A stretch of 64,000 nt of DNA from Paenibacillus sp. KS-LC4 (GCF_036894955.1 NZ_CP145905.1:2684501-2748500); one strand, 5' to 3'. Shown: positions 55,201 through 64,000, counted from the first letter of the stretch. Notes: generated by a model from the sequence alone, not told the origin. Translations and numbers: made by a program.

Positions 55201-56542
55201 ATTCCGGGCCGGAACGATTGGAACGGTAGCAGAGAAAACGGGGTTTGGCTTTGCCAAAAAATACGAAGAAGCGAACGGGAAAAAATGGCGCGGAGCCGAG
55301 CTGTCCAGGCTGGCAGCAGGCGTAACGGGCGTCAAGCGCAGCACTGGTCAGCATCCGGGCGGCATCGTTGTCGTGCCGGATTATATCGAGGTAGAGGATG
55401 TAACGCCTGTCCAATATCCGGCTGATGACGTAAATGCAGAATGGAAGACGACTCATTTTGACTATCATGCCTTTGAGACGAATTTGCTCAAGCTCGATAT
55501 ACTCGGACACGATGATCCGACGATGATGCGGATGCTACAGGATTTGACTGGGGTTGATCCAACAACGATTCCAATGAACGATCCTAAAGTCATGAGCATG
55601 TTTAATTCGACTAAAGCGCTTGGCGTTTCTCCAGAGCAAATTCGGACACCGGTGGCCACGTATGGAGTTCCAGAGATGGGAACGAAATTCGTTCGGCAAA
55701 TGCTTCAGGAGACGCAGCCGTCTTCTTTTGCCGATTTGCTGCAAATTTCCGGCTTGTCGCACGGAACGGGCGTTTGGCTTGGCAATGCGCAGGAGCTCAT
55801 TAAGAAGGGAACCTGCAACATCAAAACCGTTATCGGCTGCCGGGATGATATAATGCTTTATTTAATATACAAGGCGGGCATGGATGCGGGGCTGGCCTTT
55901 AAAATTACCGAGAGCGTGCGTAAGGGCAAAGGGCTTTCGGATGAATGGATTGAAGAAATGAAACGCTGCAAGGTGCCGCAGTGGTATATTGACTCCTGTC
56001 TGCGCATCGAGTATATGTTTCCGAAGGCGCATGCGGCGGCCTATGTTATTTCGGCAGTGCGCACCGCTTACTTCAAGCTGTATTATCCAATTGCTTATTA
56101 TGCGACCTACTTTACCGTTCGTGCCGAGGATTTTGATCTCGAAATATTGTGCCAAGGCTATGATGCGATCAAACGCAAGCTGATTGAAATTGAAGAAAAA
56201 GGCTTTGCTGCGCTGCCTAAGGAGAAGGCGAGCATCTCGCTGCTCGAGATGGCGCTTGAGATGACAGCTCGCGGCTTTTCTTTTAAACCGATTGATTTGT
56301 ACCGTTCCGATGCGACAAAATTCCAGGTTGATGGCGATTCGCTCGTGCCTCCGTTTGCGGCGATTCCGGGTATTGGCGAAAATGCAGCACGCAATATAGC
56401 GGCTTCCCGCAACGATGGCGAGTACTTGTCAATTGAGGATTTCCAGCAAAGGTCGAAGGCAAGTAAAACGATTATTGAGGTGCTTGGCGGGATGGGCTGC
56501 TTCCGCGGATTGCCGGAATCCAACCAATTGTCGCTGTTCTAA
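52232..56542 (+). CDS. polC: DNA polymerase III alpha subunit, PolC type
   Basis: Replicative polymerase of low-GC Gram-positives; 1436 residues (B. subtilis 1437). Domains: N-terminal region (~1-220), OB fold (~230-320), PHP domain beginning VEFHLHTTMSAMDAV (~332), DnaQ-type 3'-5' exonuclease with FDIETTGL (~422) inserted in PHP, the zinc site CKNPAC...CPKC (~908-945), and the polymerase core with SRGSVGSSVVATFLGI and PDIDLNFSGEYQ (~962). GTG 52220 abuts TAGGAG, so ATG 52232 is preferred. Confidence 0.98.
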   Translation: MSQTDNKRQRFELLLQQSELPQEMIQSFFQDGYIDQVVVAKNNRKWTFCIRKTSLVPYKAYSGLCQAVKQKFAHIADTSFQFIYDEQLSSEELASEYWPLFKEWAQQEIASVNGWLLKATITTEGDVITLLMLDEMGLELARKKRMDEEITRFYEQQFSRSYKVKLAVGEAKAEVYEEFEQRRVAEEREVIQQIMASAAAEELGDDGEPPAKLAVGYDIREEPVPLMNIREEEKKITVQGAVFGLEKKELRNGSTLFTFNLTDFSDSLSLKMFAKTKEDVKVLDLLSNGKWVKARGRVEYDRFMQEPELVMMPNDLHEVHAPAERKDNAEQKRVEFHLHTTMSAMDAVAPIDAYVKMAAKWGHTAMAVTDHSNVQCYPEAAKAAKKNGIQLLFGLEANVVNDAVPMVLNPREQPLAGSEYIVFDIETTGLSVINNKIIELAGVKMKDGKEIATFATFINPHEKIPYHIQQLTNINDEMVQDAPELEPKLREFIEFIGDTVLVAHNARFDIGFLQANCKSLGLPEIKNPVLDTLELARFLHPSLKNHRLNTLSAKYKISLENHHRAIDDSIALGGVLFGLIGDAAERNVTGLHQLNDYVGIDLSNSRPFHCCIYALNAVGKKNLYKLVSLSHTEHFKRVASIPRTKLVELREGLLVISGCEKGEFYETVLNKSYEEAVEVARFYDVLEIQPIDFYMHLVEKGLVGSRAEIEQAHRRVCQIGDELGKPVIATGNVHYLHPRDKLFRDIAIHGITGFSPLKDMRKPDAHFRTTDEMLKEFAFLGDARAYEVVVTNTVQLAERFEPFDLFPPELFTPIMEGAEEEIRTTCYNTAKGFYGEDLPQVVIDRLEKELVPIIKFGFAANYLISERLVKKSNEDGYLVGSRGSVGSSVVATFLGISEVNPLPAHYMCKNPACKHSEWFLDGSIPSGFDLPDKACPKCGEQLKGEGQDIPFETFLGFKGDKVPDIDLNFSGEYQPTAHNYTKIMFGEKAVFRAGTIGTVAEKTGFGFAKKYEEANGKKWRGAELSRLAAGVTGVKRSTGQHPGGIVVVPDYIEVEDVTPVQYPADDVNAEWKTTHFDYHAFETNLLKLDILGHDDPTMMRMLQDLTGVDPTTIPMNDPKVMSMFNSTKALGVSPEQIRTPVATYGVPEMGTKFVRQMLQETQPSSFADLLQISGLSHGTGVWLGNAQELIKKGTCNIKTVIGCRDDIMLYLIYKAGMDAGLAFKITESVRKGKGLSDEWIEEMKRCKVPQWYIDSCLRIEYMFPKAHAAAYVISAVRTAYFKLYYPIAYYATYFTVRAEDFDLEILCQGYDAIKRKLIEIEEKGFAALPKEKASISLLEMALEMTARGFSFKPIDLYRSDATKFQVDGDSLVPPFAAIPGIGENAARNIAASRNDGEYLSIEDFQQRSKASKTIIEVLGGMGCFRGLPESNQLSLF

Positions 56543-56590
56543 AACGTGGTAAATCGGCATTTGTGCAGCCTTTCAACTTGAAAAGTTTTC

Positions 56591-56620
56591 TTGTCACTAC
56601 TTATGCGGTTATGTTATAAT
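56591..56620 (+). promoter_or_regulatory. Sigma-A promoter of the rimP-nusA-infB operon
   Basis: TTGTCA (56591-56596) and a perfect TATAAT (56615-56620) with an 18-base spacer, 135 bases before rimP. Confidence 0.75.
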
Positions 56621-56656
56621 TTTCGTGGCAATGATGTTGATAAGCGTTTGATGCAG

Positions 56657-56690
56657 AAGAGTGGGGAAACCCACTCTTTACGTTTTGTTT
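56657..56690 (+). promoter_or_regulatory. Terminator-like hairpin in the rimP leader
   Basis: AAGAGTGGG (56657-56665) and CCCACTCTT (56670-56678) form a perfect 9-bp stem closed by a GAAA tetraloop, followed by TACGTTTTGTTTT. It lies ~35 bases after the promoter and could attenuate the operon; nusA in the operon makes feedback through transcript termination plausible. Confidence 0.55.
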
Positions 56691-56754
56691 TCGGGTCTTT
56701 AAGGGTCTGAAAGGCCAAATCAATCGTTTGGACCGAACGGGAGGTAGCAGCAAT

Positions 56755-57216
56755 TTGAGCATTTCCAAAATCAAAACCGTCGTAGAAGAAATGGTTACAC
56801 CGTTTCTAAGCGAAAATGGATTTGAACTTGTTGATATTGAGTACGTCAAGGAAGGAAGCAACTTCTTCCTCCGGGTTTCAGTAGACAAGGAAGGCGGCAT
56901 TGATATTGACGAATGCGGCCGTATTAGCGAATTTTTAAGTGAACAGTTGGACAAGAACGATCCGGTAACGGATGCTTATTTTCTTGAAGTGTCGTCGCCT
57001 GGCGCCGAAAGGCCGCTTAAGAAAGCCGAAGATGTGCGCAAAGCCGTCGGCAAGCACGTATACATTACAACCTATGAGCCGATAAACGCATCCAAGGAAT
57101 TTGAAGGCGACCTCATTTCGTTCGATGGAGAAGAGCTTGTAGTCAAAGTCGGCAAGAAAGAGCATGCCATTCCTTATGCTAAAGTGGCGGGAGCACGCCT
57201 CGCTATCGTTTTCTAA
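56755..57216 (+). CDS. rimP: Ribosome maturation factor RimP
   Basis: Helps assemble the 30S subunit. The 153-residue product contains [19 protein letters not shown], the [14 protein letters not shown] motif (~73-86) and a C-terminal SH3-like domain. GGAGGT at 56741-56746 selects the TTG at 56755; TTG 56728 is in frame but would put this signal inside the gene. First gene of the nusA operon. Confidence 0.96.
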   Translation: MSISKIKTVVEEMVTPFLSENGFELVDIEYVKEGSNFFLRVSVDKEGGIDIDECGRISEFLSEQLDKNDPVTDAYFLEVSSPGAERPLKKAEDVRKAVGKHVYITTYEPINASKEFEGDLISFDGEELVVKVGKKEHAIPYAKVAGARLAIVF

Positions 57217-57252
57217 AATATAGGAAAGTATTTCATTTTGTTATTCTTTCTC

Positions 57253-57314
57253 TATATTTCTCGGAATGAGACGTGCCGCACCGCCAAGGGACGGCTTTCG
57301 GTCGTTTCATCTTG
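57253..57314 (+). repeat. 62-bp structured repeat, copy 2
   Basis: Matches the reverse complement of 43846-43907 at 53 of 62 positions without gaps. The stem TGAGACG/CGTTTCA keeps pairing through a G-U change, and the inner ACGGC/GTCGT stem likewise. It lies between rimP and nusA. No reading frame; about 40 bases before nusA. Confidence 0.75.
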
Positions 57315-57354
57315 AACAACGTTTGTTATTATTGAAGGGGGGACCAGAGTTCCA

Positions 57355-58458
57355 ATGAGCATGGATTTTATTGAAGCATTATCGGAAATAGAGCGGGATA
57401 AAGGGATAGCCAAAGAAGTGCTGATTGATGCGATCGAAGCAGCGCTGATTTCAAGCTACAAGCGGAACTTTAACGCTGCACAAAATGTGCGTGTCGATAT
57501 TAACCGCTATACGGGTGTTATTAAAGTATATGCCCGCAAGACGGTGACGGACGAAGTGCTTGATCCCCGTTTGGAGATTACAGTAGAAGCGGCGCGTGAG
57601 GTGAATCCGCATTACCAGTTGGATGATGTGGCAGATATTGAAGTGACGCCTCGTGATTTTGGCCGTATTGCAGCACAAACCGCGAAGCAGGTCGTTACGC
57701 AGCGCATTCGCGAGGCAGAGCGTGGCCTGATCTACAATGCCTTTATCGACAAAGAAGAGGATATTGTGAATGGTATCGTGCAGCGTCAGGACGTTCGCAA
57801 CCTGTTTATTGATTTGGGTAAAGTAGAAGCAGTTATGCCGCTTACAGAGCTTATGCCAACTGATAAATTCAAGCATGGCGACCGAGTGAAATCGTATATT
57901 ACGAAAGTGGAAAATACGACTAAAGGTCCGCAAATCATTTTGTCCCGTACGCATCCAGGTCTGCTTAAGCGTTTATTTGAGCTAGAGGTTCCGGAAATTT
58001 ACGATGGAGTCGTTGAGATTCGCTCGGTTGCGCGCGAAGCAGGCTTCCGTTCGAAAATTGCCGTTTTCTCTCGCAATGACGAGGTTGACGCTGTAGGCTC
58101 ATGCGTAGGTCCGAAGGGATTGCGTGTACAGACAATTGTTGGCGAGCTGAAGGGCGAGAAGATTGATATCGTTTGCTGGTCTGAAAATGTAGAGGAATAC
58201 GTTGCGAACGCGCTTAGCCCATCTAAAGTGCTTGAAGTTATCGTTTTCGAGCAGGAAAAAATGGCTCGCGTCATCGTGCCGGATTACCAGCTTTCGCTTG
58301 CAATCGGGATTAAAGGGCAAAACGCTCGTCTAGCGGCGAAGCTGACTGGCTGGAAAATCGACATTAAGAGTGAATCGCAAGCTGAGCAGGAGTACGGTCG
58401 TCCGAAAACGATGACGGCAGTTATGCCGCAAGATTCGGTTTCCATTGATCTGGCTTAA
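57355..58458 (+). CDS. nusA: Transcription termination/antitermination protein NusA
   Basis: RNA polymerase-binding pausing factor. The 367-residue product has the N-terminal RNAP-binding domain (FIEALSEIERDKGIAKEVL), S1 domain (GIVQRQDVRNLFIDLGKVEAV), KH1 (VGSCVGPKGLRVQTIV) and KH2 (LAIGIKGQNARLAAKLTGW). It lacks the C-terminal acidic repeats of E. coli NusA, as usual in Bacillota. ATG 57355 follows AAGGGGGGACC. Confidence 0.98.
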   Translation: MSMDFIEALSEIERDKGIAKEVLIDAIEAALISSYKRNFNAAQNVRVDINRYTGVIKVYARKTVTDEVLDPRLEITVEAAREVNPHYQLDDVADIEVTPRDFGRIAAQTAKQVVTQRIREAERGLIYNAFIDKEEDIVNGIVQRQDVRNLFIDLGKVEAVMPLTELMPTDKFKHGDRVKSYITKVENTTKGPQIILSRTHPGLLKRLFELEVPEIYDGVVEIRSVAREAGFRSKIAVFSRNDEVDAVGSCVGPKGLRVQTIVGELKGEKIDIVCWSENVEEYVANALSPSKVLEVIVFEQEKMARVIVPDYQLSLAIGIKGQNARLAAKLTGWKIDIKSESQAEQEYGRPKTMTAVMPQDSVSIDLA

Positions 58459-58503
58459 CTAATACATCGGCTGCGTTCATCAACGGGTAAAGGGGGGTGT
58501 GCG

Positions 58504-58818
58504 ATGAGACCGAGAAAAGTACCGCTGCGCAAATGCGTAGCCTGTCAGGAAATGAAACCGAAGAAAGAGCTTATTCGGGTCGTTAGAACGCCTGATGAGG
58601 AAATTCTAATTGATCTTACTGGCAAAAAAGCTGGTCGGGGCGCCTATTTGTGTGGGAAAGTCAGCTGCTTTAAGCTGGCCAAAAAGACGAAAGCACTGGA
58701 TCGAGCTTTGAAGCAACCTGTTGGCGTAGCCATTTACGACCAGCTTGAACAGGATTTCATTGCGGTAGAGGAAGAGTTTCTGGCAGAAAAGGAGCGGGTA
58801 AGCGATGAAGATGCATAA
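58504..58818 (+). CDS. ylxR: YlxR family RNA-binding protein (RnpM)
   Basis: A 104-residue basic protein with the YlxR fold signature RKCVACQEMKPKKELIRVV and GRGAYLC. B. subtilis YlxR has been linked to RNase P and renamed RnpM. ATG at 58504 after AAAGGGGGG. ylxQ overlaps its end by 14 bases, and it sits between nusA and infB as usual. Confidence 0.95.
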   Translation: MRPRKVPLRKCVACQEMKPKKELIRVVRTPDEEILIDLTGKKAGRGAYLCGKVSCFKLAKKTKALDRALKQPVGVAIYDQLEQDFIAVEEEFLAEKERVSDEDA

Positions 58819-59158
58819 AGGCTTGTCCTCGCTCGGCATGGCCATGCGGGCTGGAAAATTGGTTACTGGCGATGAAATTGTGCTCAAGGCGGTACGTAAG
58901 GGAGAGGTGCATCTCGTTATTATTGCGGGTGACGCATCTCCAAATACGAAAAAAAAGTTTCAAGATAAATGTAGCACCTATGGGGTAGAGCTCGCCGAAG
59001 CGTTCGACCGCAATCAACTTGGAAAAGCTATAGGAAAGCTCGACCGAGTCGTACTGGCGGTAACTGACGCAAAGTTCGGAAAAATGATTGCGGGTCATCT
59101 GAATCAAAATTCGGAGGTGGATCATATTGAACAAACCACAGGACAGCAAGGACAATAA
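58805..59158 (+). CDS. ylxQ: YlxQ, L7Ae/L30e-type RNA-binding protein
   Basis: A 117-residue protein of the L7Ae/L30e/S12e family; [16 protein letters not shown] and [16 protein letters not shown] are typical. It likely binds kink-turn RNA. AAGGAG at 58790-58795 supports ATG 58805. The infB start lies within its last 32 bases, so the two are coupled. Confidence 0.94.
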   Translation: MKMHKGLSSLGMAMRAGKLVTGDEIVLKAVRKGEVHLVIIAGDASPNTKKKFQDKCSTYGVELAEAFDRNQLGKAIGKLDRVVLAVTDAKFGKMIAGHLNQNSEVDHIEQTTGQQGQ

Positions 59159-61730
59159 AGATAAGCTTCGTGTATACGAATATGCGAAATCCCTCAGTAT
59201 GAGCAGTAAAGAAATTATAACGATTCTTAAACGGCTGGATATGCCCGTAAACAACCATATGAGTGTGATGGAAAACGAAATGGTTAATAAAGTGGAAGGC
59301 TTCTTCCGCGATATAAAAGCTAACGCAGCTGCGAAGCGGGCGAAAGAATCCAGCGGGGCAACTGTATCTTCTACATCGCAGGCGCCATCGAAGCCGGCTC
59401 AGCCGAAGCAGCAACCAGCACCACAGCAAGAAGCCATTAAACCGGAGCTCGAAGCTTCCGGATTAAACAATAAAAAAATTATGCAAGATAGACAGGAGCC
59501 TATGAATTCTATTAAAACGACATCGCAAAACAACCAACAGCAACGTCCGTCCCAATCGTCCCCAAGCAGCAACAGATCTGCAGCGCCTAGCGGCAGCCGT
59601 CCAGCACAGGGCTCAGGCCCATCGCAAGGCGGTAACCGTTCTGGCCAAGGCGGCCCATCGCAAAATAGCCGTCCTAACCAAGGATCAGGTCAAGGCAACC
59701 GTCCAAGCAGTGGCGGCCCATCGCGTCCAGCAGCTTCACAAGGAGCTAGTCGTCCATCTGGAACGGGTCCGTCCCGTCCGGCAGGCGATGCTTCGAGAAG
59801 CACAAGCGGCAATTCGAATAACAAGCCTGGTGCAAGAAAACCAGGTGCAAATCAAGGGCAAAAACGGTTTGAAGATGGCAGACCAGGCGGTTTTGGCCGC
59901 AACAATAACAATAATCGCGGTGGCAGAGGACGCAATCAGCGTAATCAGCCGCAAGTATTCCGTGAGAAAATCGACAATACGCCTAAGAAAATCATCGTAC
60001 GCGGTACGTTGACTGTTGGCGAATTGGCGAAATTGCTCCATAAAGATGCTTCAGAAGTAATTAAAAAGCTGATCGTTCTTGGCGTAATGGCTACCATTAA
60101 CCAAGAGATCGACATGGATGCAATCCTTCTGCTTGCTGGTGAATATGGCGTAGAAGTAGAAGTGAAAATTCCGGTTGAAGAAGATACGTTCGAAACGTTA
60201 GAAGAAACGGATGAGGAAGCTGATTTGTTGCCACGCCCTCCGGTTGTAACGATTATGGGTCACGTTGACCATGGTAAAACAACCTTGCTCGATGCCATTC
60301 GCAAAACGAATGTAACGGGCGGAGAAGCTGGCGGTATTACTCAGCACATCGGTGCTTACCAGATCGAAGCCAACCACAAAAAGATTACATTCCTGGATAC
60401 GCCTGGTCACGAAGCGTTTACGCTTATGCGTGCCCGTGGAGCACAAGTAACAGATATTACAATTATCGTAGTTGCAGCCGATGACGGCGTTATGCCGCAA
60501 ACGGTAGAGGCAGTCAACCATGCGAAGGCTGCTGGCGTTCCAATTATCGTTGCGGTTAACAAAATTGATAAGCCAGATGCTGATGCAGATAAAATCAAGC
60601 AAGCTTTGACCGAGTATGAGCTGGTTCCGGAAGAGTGGGGCGGAGACACGATCTTCGTTAACGTTTCAGCAAAGCAGCGCATTGGTCTGGAAGAACTGCT
60701 CGATATGATTTTGCTTGTAGCTGAAGTCAATGATTTCAAAGCTAACCCTGACAAGCGTGCACGCGGTACAGTCATTGAGGCTGAGCTGGATAAAGGTAAA
60801 GGCGCGGTTGCACGTGTTCTCGTACAGCATGGTACGCTCAAAATTGGAGATGCTTTCGTTGCGGGCAACTGCTTCGGCCGTATCCGTGCCATGGTTAATG
60901 ACAAGGGGCGTCGCTTAAAAGAAGCTGGACCTTCGACACCAGTCGAAATTACTGGTTTGACTGAGGTTCCACTTGCTGGCGATCCGTTTATGGTGTTTGA
61001 AGACGAGCGTAAAGCGAGAGCAATTGCTGATCGCCGCGCAATTAAGCATCGTCAAACCGAGCTTGGCGCTAACTCACGCGTAACGCTTGACGATTTGTTT
61101 AAGCACATTAAAGATGGAGAGATCAAGGATCTCAACGTTATTATTAAATCCGACGTTCAAGGCTCGGCAGAGGCGCTTAAAGGCTCGCTCGCAAAAATTG
61201 ACATCGAAGGCGTGCGTGTCAAAATCATTCATAGCGGTGTAGGTGCGATTACAGAATCGGATATTAACCTTGCTTCAGCTTCGAATGCAATCGTTGTCGG
61301 CTTTAACGTTCGTCCTGAGCCGCAGGCTGATCTGGCTGCGCAGCAGGAGAAAGTTGATGTTCGTATGCACCGCGTTATTTATAACGTAATTGAAGAGATC
61401 GAACAAGCGATGAAAGGGATGCTTGATCCAATCTTCAAAGAGGTCATTATCGGCCATGCTGAAGTCCGTAATGTATTTAAAGTAAGCAAAGTCGGAGCAA
61501 TCGCGGGCTCCATGATTACTTCCGGTAAAATTACTCGTTCTTCTGAGGCGCGGATCGTACGCGGCGGTATCGTTGTATTCGAAGGTAAAATTGATACGCT
61601 CAAGCGCTTCAAGGATGATGTCAAGGAAGTTGCTCAAGGCTACGAGTGCGGAATTACGCTTGAGCGGTTTAGCGACTTCAAAGAAGGGGATATTATTGAA
61701 GCCTTCGTAATGGAGTCAGTAGAGAGGTGA
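59127..61730 (+). CDS. infB: Translation initiation factor IF-2
   Basis: GTPase that brings initiator tRNA to the 30S subunit. The 867-residue product has an N-terminal IF2N domain ([20 protein letters not shown]), a ~200-residue disordered Ser/Gly/Pro/Asn/Arg-rich linker, the second IF2N domain (~285-335), the G domain with GHVDHGKT at 378-385, and domains II-IV. TTG start at 59127 follows GGAGGTG. An internal in-frame ATG at 59502 with AGGAG upstream may give a short form. Confidence 0.98.
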   Translation: MNKPQDSKDNKDKLRVYEYAKSLSMSSKEIITILKRLDMPVNNHMSVMENEMVNKVEGFFRDIKANAAAKRAKESSGATVSSTSQAPSKPAQPKQQPAPQQEAIKPELEASGLNNKKIMQDRQEPMNSIKTTSQNNQQQRPSQSSPSSNRSAAPSGSRPAQGSGPSQGGNRSGQGGPSQNSRPNQGSGQGNRPSSGGPSRPAASQGASRPSGTGPSRPAGDASRSTSGNSNNKPGARKPGANQGQKRFEDGRPGGFGRNNNNNRGGRGRNQRNQPQVFREKIDNTPKKIIVRGTLTVGELAKLLHKDASEVIKKLIVLGVMATINQEIDMDAILLLAGEYGVEVEVKIPVEEDTFETLEETDEEADLLPRPPVVTIMGHVDHGKTTLLDAIRKTNVTGGEAGGITQHIGAYQIEANHKKITFLDTPGHEAFTLMRARGAQVTDITIIVVAADDGVMPQTVEAVNHAKAAGVPIIVAVNKIDKPDADADKIKQALTEYELVPEEWGGDTIFVNVSAKQRIGLEELLDMILLVAEVNDFKANPDKRARGTVIEAELDKGKGAVARVLVQHGTLKIGDAFVAGNCFGRIRAMVNDKGRRLKEAGPSTPVEITGLTEVPLAGDPFMVFEDERKARAIADRRAIKHRQTELGANSRVTLDDLFKHIKDGEIKDLNVIIKSDVQGSAEALKGSLAKIDIEGVRVKIIHSGVGAITESDINLASASNAIVVGFNVRPEPQADLAAQQEKVDVRMHRVIYNVIEEIEQAMKGMLDPIFKEVIIGHAEVRNVFKVSKVGAIAGSMITSGKITRSSEARIVRGGIVVFEGKIDTLKRFKDDVKEVAQGYECGITLERFSDFKEGDIIEAFVMESVER

Positions 61731-61737
61731 ATAAAGC

Positions 61738-62094
61738 ATGGCTAAAATTCGTGTAGGTCGGGTAGGCGAGCAGATTAAAAAAGAGCTCAGCCAAATTATC
61801 CAGACAGAAATTAAAGATCCACGCGTCGGTTTTATTACAGTGACGGGCGTAGAAACGAGTAATGATTTGTCCCAAGCCAAAGTATATTTGAGCGTGCTGG
61901 GCAGCGAAGAGCAAAAGGAAGAAACACTCAAAGCAATCGGCCGTGCAACAGGCTTTATCCGTTCTGAGCTTGGCAAGCGGATGCGTTTGCGCCATACGCC
62001 AGTGCTGATCTTCAAATTCGACAGCAGCATTGAGTATGGAAGCCGGATTGAAGGTATCCTCGAGGAAATTAACGGGGAGAACAAACGATCATGA
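61738..62094 (+). CDS. rbfA: 30S ribosome-binding factor A
   Basis: Needed for 16S rRNA 5' processing and cold-adapted 30S maturation. The 118-residue KH-like protein shows [20 protein letters not shown] and [14 protein letters not shown]. It follows infB after 7 bases; the ylxP gene found here in B. subtilis is absent. Its stop overlaps nrnA by 4 bases. Confidence 0.97.
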   Translation: MAKIRVGRVGEQIKKELSQIIQTEIKDPRVGFITVTGVETSNDLSQAKVYLSVLGSEEQKEETLKAIGRATGFIRSELGKRMRLRHTPVLIFKFDSSIEYGSRIEGILEEINGENKRS

Positions 62095-63080
62095 CAGCTG
62101 CTGCGTCCTATTTGCAGCAGTTGGATGATGCACTTGCTTTTATGCGCGGTGGGGACGACTTTCTGGTCGTCTCCCACGTGCAGCCCGATGGCGATGCCAT
62201 TAGTTCGACGGTTGTCGTCGGTTGGCTGCTGGAGAAGCTTGGGAAAAAATCTACGTTGATTAACGAAAGTGAGCTGCCTTCAAGGCTTGCTCATTTGCGT
62301 TCATTCGATACGATTATTCATTATGCAAAAGCCCAGCCAACACAATCGTATACTCGTGTTATTGCGGTCGATTGCGCTGATTATCGCCGGATGGGCAAAG
62401 TGGAGAGCTTGTTTGCTCCGGGAGTGGAGCTGCTCAATATTGATCATCATCCAACTAATGACGGCTTTGGTACGGTTCAATTGATTCGTCCGAATGCAGC
62501 AGCTACGGTTGAAATTTTATATGATTTAATCGAACGTGCGGGCATTTCCTTTGATTTGGAATGTGCGACGGCTATATATACCGGGCTTATTACAGATACT
62601 GGCGGATTTCGCTACTCCAATACGACACCACATGTAATGAATATTGCTTCCCGCATGCTGGCGATTGGTGTACCGGGTCACAAATTGGCCGATCTGCTGC
62701 TCGAAAAAATGTCGATGTCCAAGCTCAAGCTTCTGCAGCGTTGCCTTAGCAGACTTACGTTTAGCGACAATCAGCAAATTGGCTGGCTATATGTCAATAA
62801 GGATGATTTTGCTGAGACAGGTGCGATATCGGAAGATATGGAGGGCATCGTCAATTATGCACTGAACATTGACGGTGTAGAAGTCGGCATTATGTTTAAA
62901 GAGACGGAAGATGGCGGAGTGAAAGCCAGCTTGAGATCAGCAGGGACGGCGGATGTTGCTGCGATTGCCCAATCTTTTGGCGGTGGCGGACATGTCCGTG
63001 CTGCTGGCTGTCGTATTGATGCGCCGCTTCAAGAAGCAATCACCCAGTTGGTCGATGCGGTCAGAAAGGCGTTGAGCTAA
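62091..63080 (+). CDS. nrnA: DHH-family oligoribonuclease/pAp phosphatase NrnA
   Basis: Degrades nanoRNA and dephosphorylates pAp. The 329-residue product has the DHH motifs QPDGDAIS (N-terminal), [18 protein letters not shown] (Asp118-His119-His120), [12 protein letters not shown], and the DHHA1 glycine motif [12 protein letters not shown] near the C-terminus. It overlaps rbfA by 4 bases and precedes truB by 3 bases. In B. subtilis nrnA is elsewhere on the chromosome. Confidence 0.96.
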   Translation: MTAAASYLQQLDDALAFMRGGDDFLVVSHVQPDGDAISSTVVVGWLLEKLGKKSTLINESELPSRLAHLRSFDTIIHYAKAQPTQSYTRVIAVDCADYRRMGKVESLFAPGVELLNIDHHPTNDGFGTVQLIRPNAAATVEILYDLIERAGISFDLECATAIYTGLITDTGGFRYSNTTPHVMNIASRMLAIGVPGHKLADLLLEKMSMSKLKLLQRCLSRLTFSDNQQIGWLYVNKDDFAETGAISEDMEGIVNYALNIDGVEVGIMFKETEDGGVKASLRSAGTADVAAIAQSFGGGGHVRAAGCRIDAPLQEAITQLVDAVRKALS

Positions 63081-63083
63081 CAG

Positions 63084-63983
63084 ATGGACGGTATTATCGC
63101 AGTATGGAAGCCTGCCGGCTGGACCTCGCATGATGTTGTAGCCAAGGTGAGAAGACTGCTGAAGATGAAGCGTATCGGCCATACGGGAACGCTAGACCCT
63201 ATGGTGACAGGTGTTTTGCCGCTATGTCTTGGCCGAGCTACTCGTGTAGTCGAATATGTGCAGGAGCGCCCCAAGGCGTATGAAGCGGTTATCCAGCTGG
63301 GCCTTGCAACGGATACAGAGGATTTGACAGGTACAGTCACGGAGCAGCAAACAGGTGTGCAGGTAACGCGTGAAGATATTATTCGCGTGCTGCGCCGTTT
63401 CGTGGGCGAAATTGAGCAAGTTCCTCCGATGTTCTCCGCTGTAAAGGTAGACGGAAAACGTTTATATGAATTGGCGCGTGAAGGCAAGACAGTAGAGCGC
63501 AAAGCGCGGAAAGTAACGATTCATCAAATTGAGCTGCTTGACCTAGAGCTTGATTTGGAATTTCCACGCTTCTCGTTTTCTGTTGTTTGTTCAAAAGGGA
63601 CGTATATTCGCACGTTATGTGTAGATGTCGGTCATGCGCTAGGAGTTCCAGCAGCGATGGCAGAGCTTACCCGGACGATGTCTGGCGGTTTTACGAAGGA
63701 GCAATGTGTAAGTCTGGAGCAGATTGAAGCTCTTGGCACGGAGGGTATAGCGCCGTTTATATTGCCTGCTGAGCTGGGTATCCAGCATTTGCCAAGGATT
63801 CAGGTCGATGCTCGTTTGACTTCGCTTGCTCTTAAAGGACAGAAGCTTCCGCTTCGCTTGCTTAACGAGGAACCTGAAGCAGGGAAGCCAGTACGTCTTT
63901 TTGGTGAAAATGATTTGTTTATTGGTATTTTTGAGGCCGATCATGCTTTAGCGGTACTCACGCCTATCAAGGTGTTCTCGTAA
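63084..63983 (+). CDS. truB: tRNA pseudouridine(55) synthase TruB
   Basis: Makes pseudouridine 55 in the T arm of tRNAs. The 299-residue product has the catalytic motif GHTGTLDPMVTGVLPL with Asp38, VEQVPPMFSAVKVDGKRLYELAREG-type substrate loop, and a C-terminal PUA-like domain (~240-299). ATG 63084 is 3 bases after nrnA. Only 17 bases remain before the window end. Confidence 0.97.
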   Translation: MDGIIAVWKPAGWTSHDVVAKVRRLLKMKRIGHTGTLDPMVTGVLPLCLGRATRVVEYVQERPKAYEAVIQLGLATDTEDLTGTVTEQQTGVQVTREDIIRVLRRFVGEIEQVPPMFSAVKVDGKRLYELAREGKTVERKARKVTIHQIELLDLELDLEFPRFSFSVVCSKGTYIRTLCVDVGHALGVPAAMAELTRTMSGGFTKEQCVSLEQIEALGTEGIAPFILPAELGIQHLPRIQVDARLTSLALKGQKLPLRLLNEEPEAGKPVRLFGENDLFIGIFEADHALAVLTPIKVFS

Positions 63984-64000
63984 CCTAACGTATACTTGGT

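Noticed and set aside
59570..59790. Repeated GGCCCATCGC-like units in infB as a CRISPR or tandem repeat array
   Set aside because: Units are in the infB frame, irregular in spacing, and encode the Gly/Pro/Ser linker.

Overview
The window is chromosomal DNA of a low-to-mid GC Gram-positive bacterium, most probably Paenibacillus or a close relative (Bacillota, Bacillales). Three things point there: the B. subtilis-like order sucCD-dprA-topA-trmFO-hslVU-codY-fla/che-rpsB-tsf-pyrH-frr-uppS-cdsA-dxr-rseP-proS-polC-rimP-nusA-ylxRQ-infB-rbfA-truB, the strong GGAGG ribosome-binding sites with many GTG and TTG starts, and a short single-lobed EF-Ts. Apart from comM at the left edge, every gene is on the + strand. 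No IS element, prophage, CRISPR array, tRNA or rRNA was seen.

Layout. Positions 1-1316 hold the 5' two thirds of comM (minus strand). 1684-3818 encode succinyl-CoA synthetase (sucCD), closed by a clear terminator. 3983-11570 carry dprA, topA, trmFO, hslV, hslU and codY; the recombinase gene codV/xerC found between trmFO and hslV in B. subtilis is absent. 11796-42876 form a ~31 kb fla/che operon: basal body and hook (flgBC, fliEFGHIJ, motE/ylxF, fliK, flgD, flgE), stator and switch (swrD, fliL, fliM, fliY), export gate (fliOPQR, flhBA), placement (flhFG), chemotaxis (cheYBAWCD) and sigD. Five poorly characterised genes surround or follow sigD: a two-TM protein, a FapA-type DUF342 protein, a small disordered protein, a TM/coiled-coil/HTH-like protein, and a membrane-anchored MltG N-terminal-like domain. 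43071-56542 contain translation, nucleotide, lipid, isoprenoid and replication genes. 56755-63983 are the rimP-nusA-infB-truB operon, with nrnA inserted between rbfA and truB and ylxP missing.

How it works together. The fla/che operon is preceded by Spo0A-box-like sequences, which suggests a direct link between sporulation control and motility. SigD, encoded near the operon end, would switch on late flagellar genes elsewhere. rpsB and rimP have recognisable housekeeping promoters and structured leaders.

The most unusual non-coding signals are: a ~226 bp imperfect palindrome upstream of polC with perfect 11, 12 and 14 bp nested arms; a 62 bp structured repeat present in opposite orientations between rpsB-tsf and rimP-nusA; a three-way-junction structure after topA; a hairpin that hides the comM ribosome-binding site; and a palindrome on the flgE ribosome-binding site. 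Protein-level oddities are an archaeal/eukaryal-type ProRS at the proS locus, HslV without the B. subtilis Ser2, and an in-frame internal start in infB.
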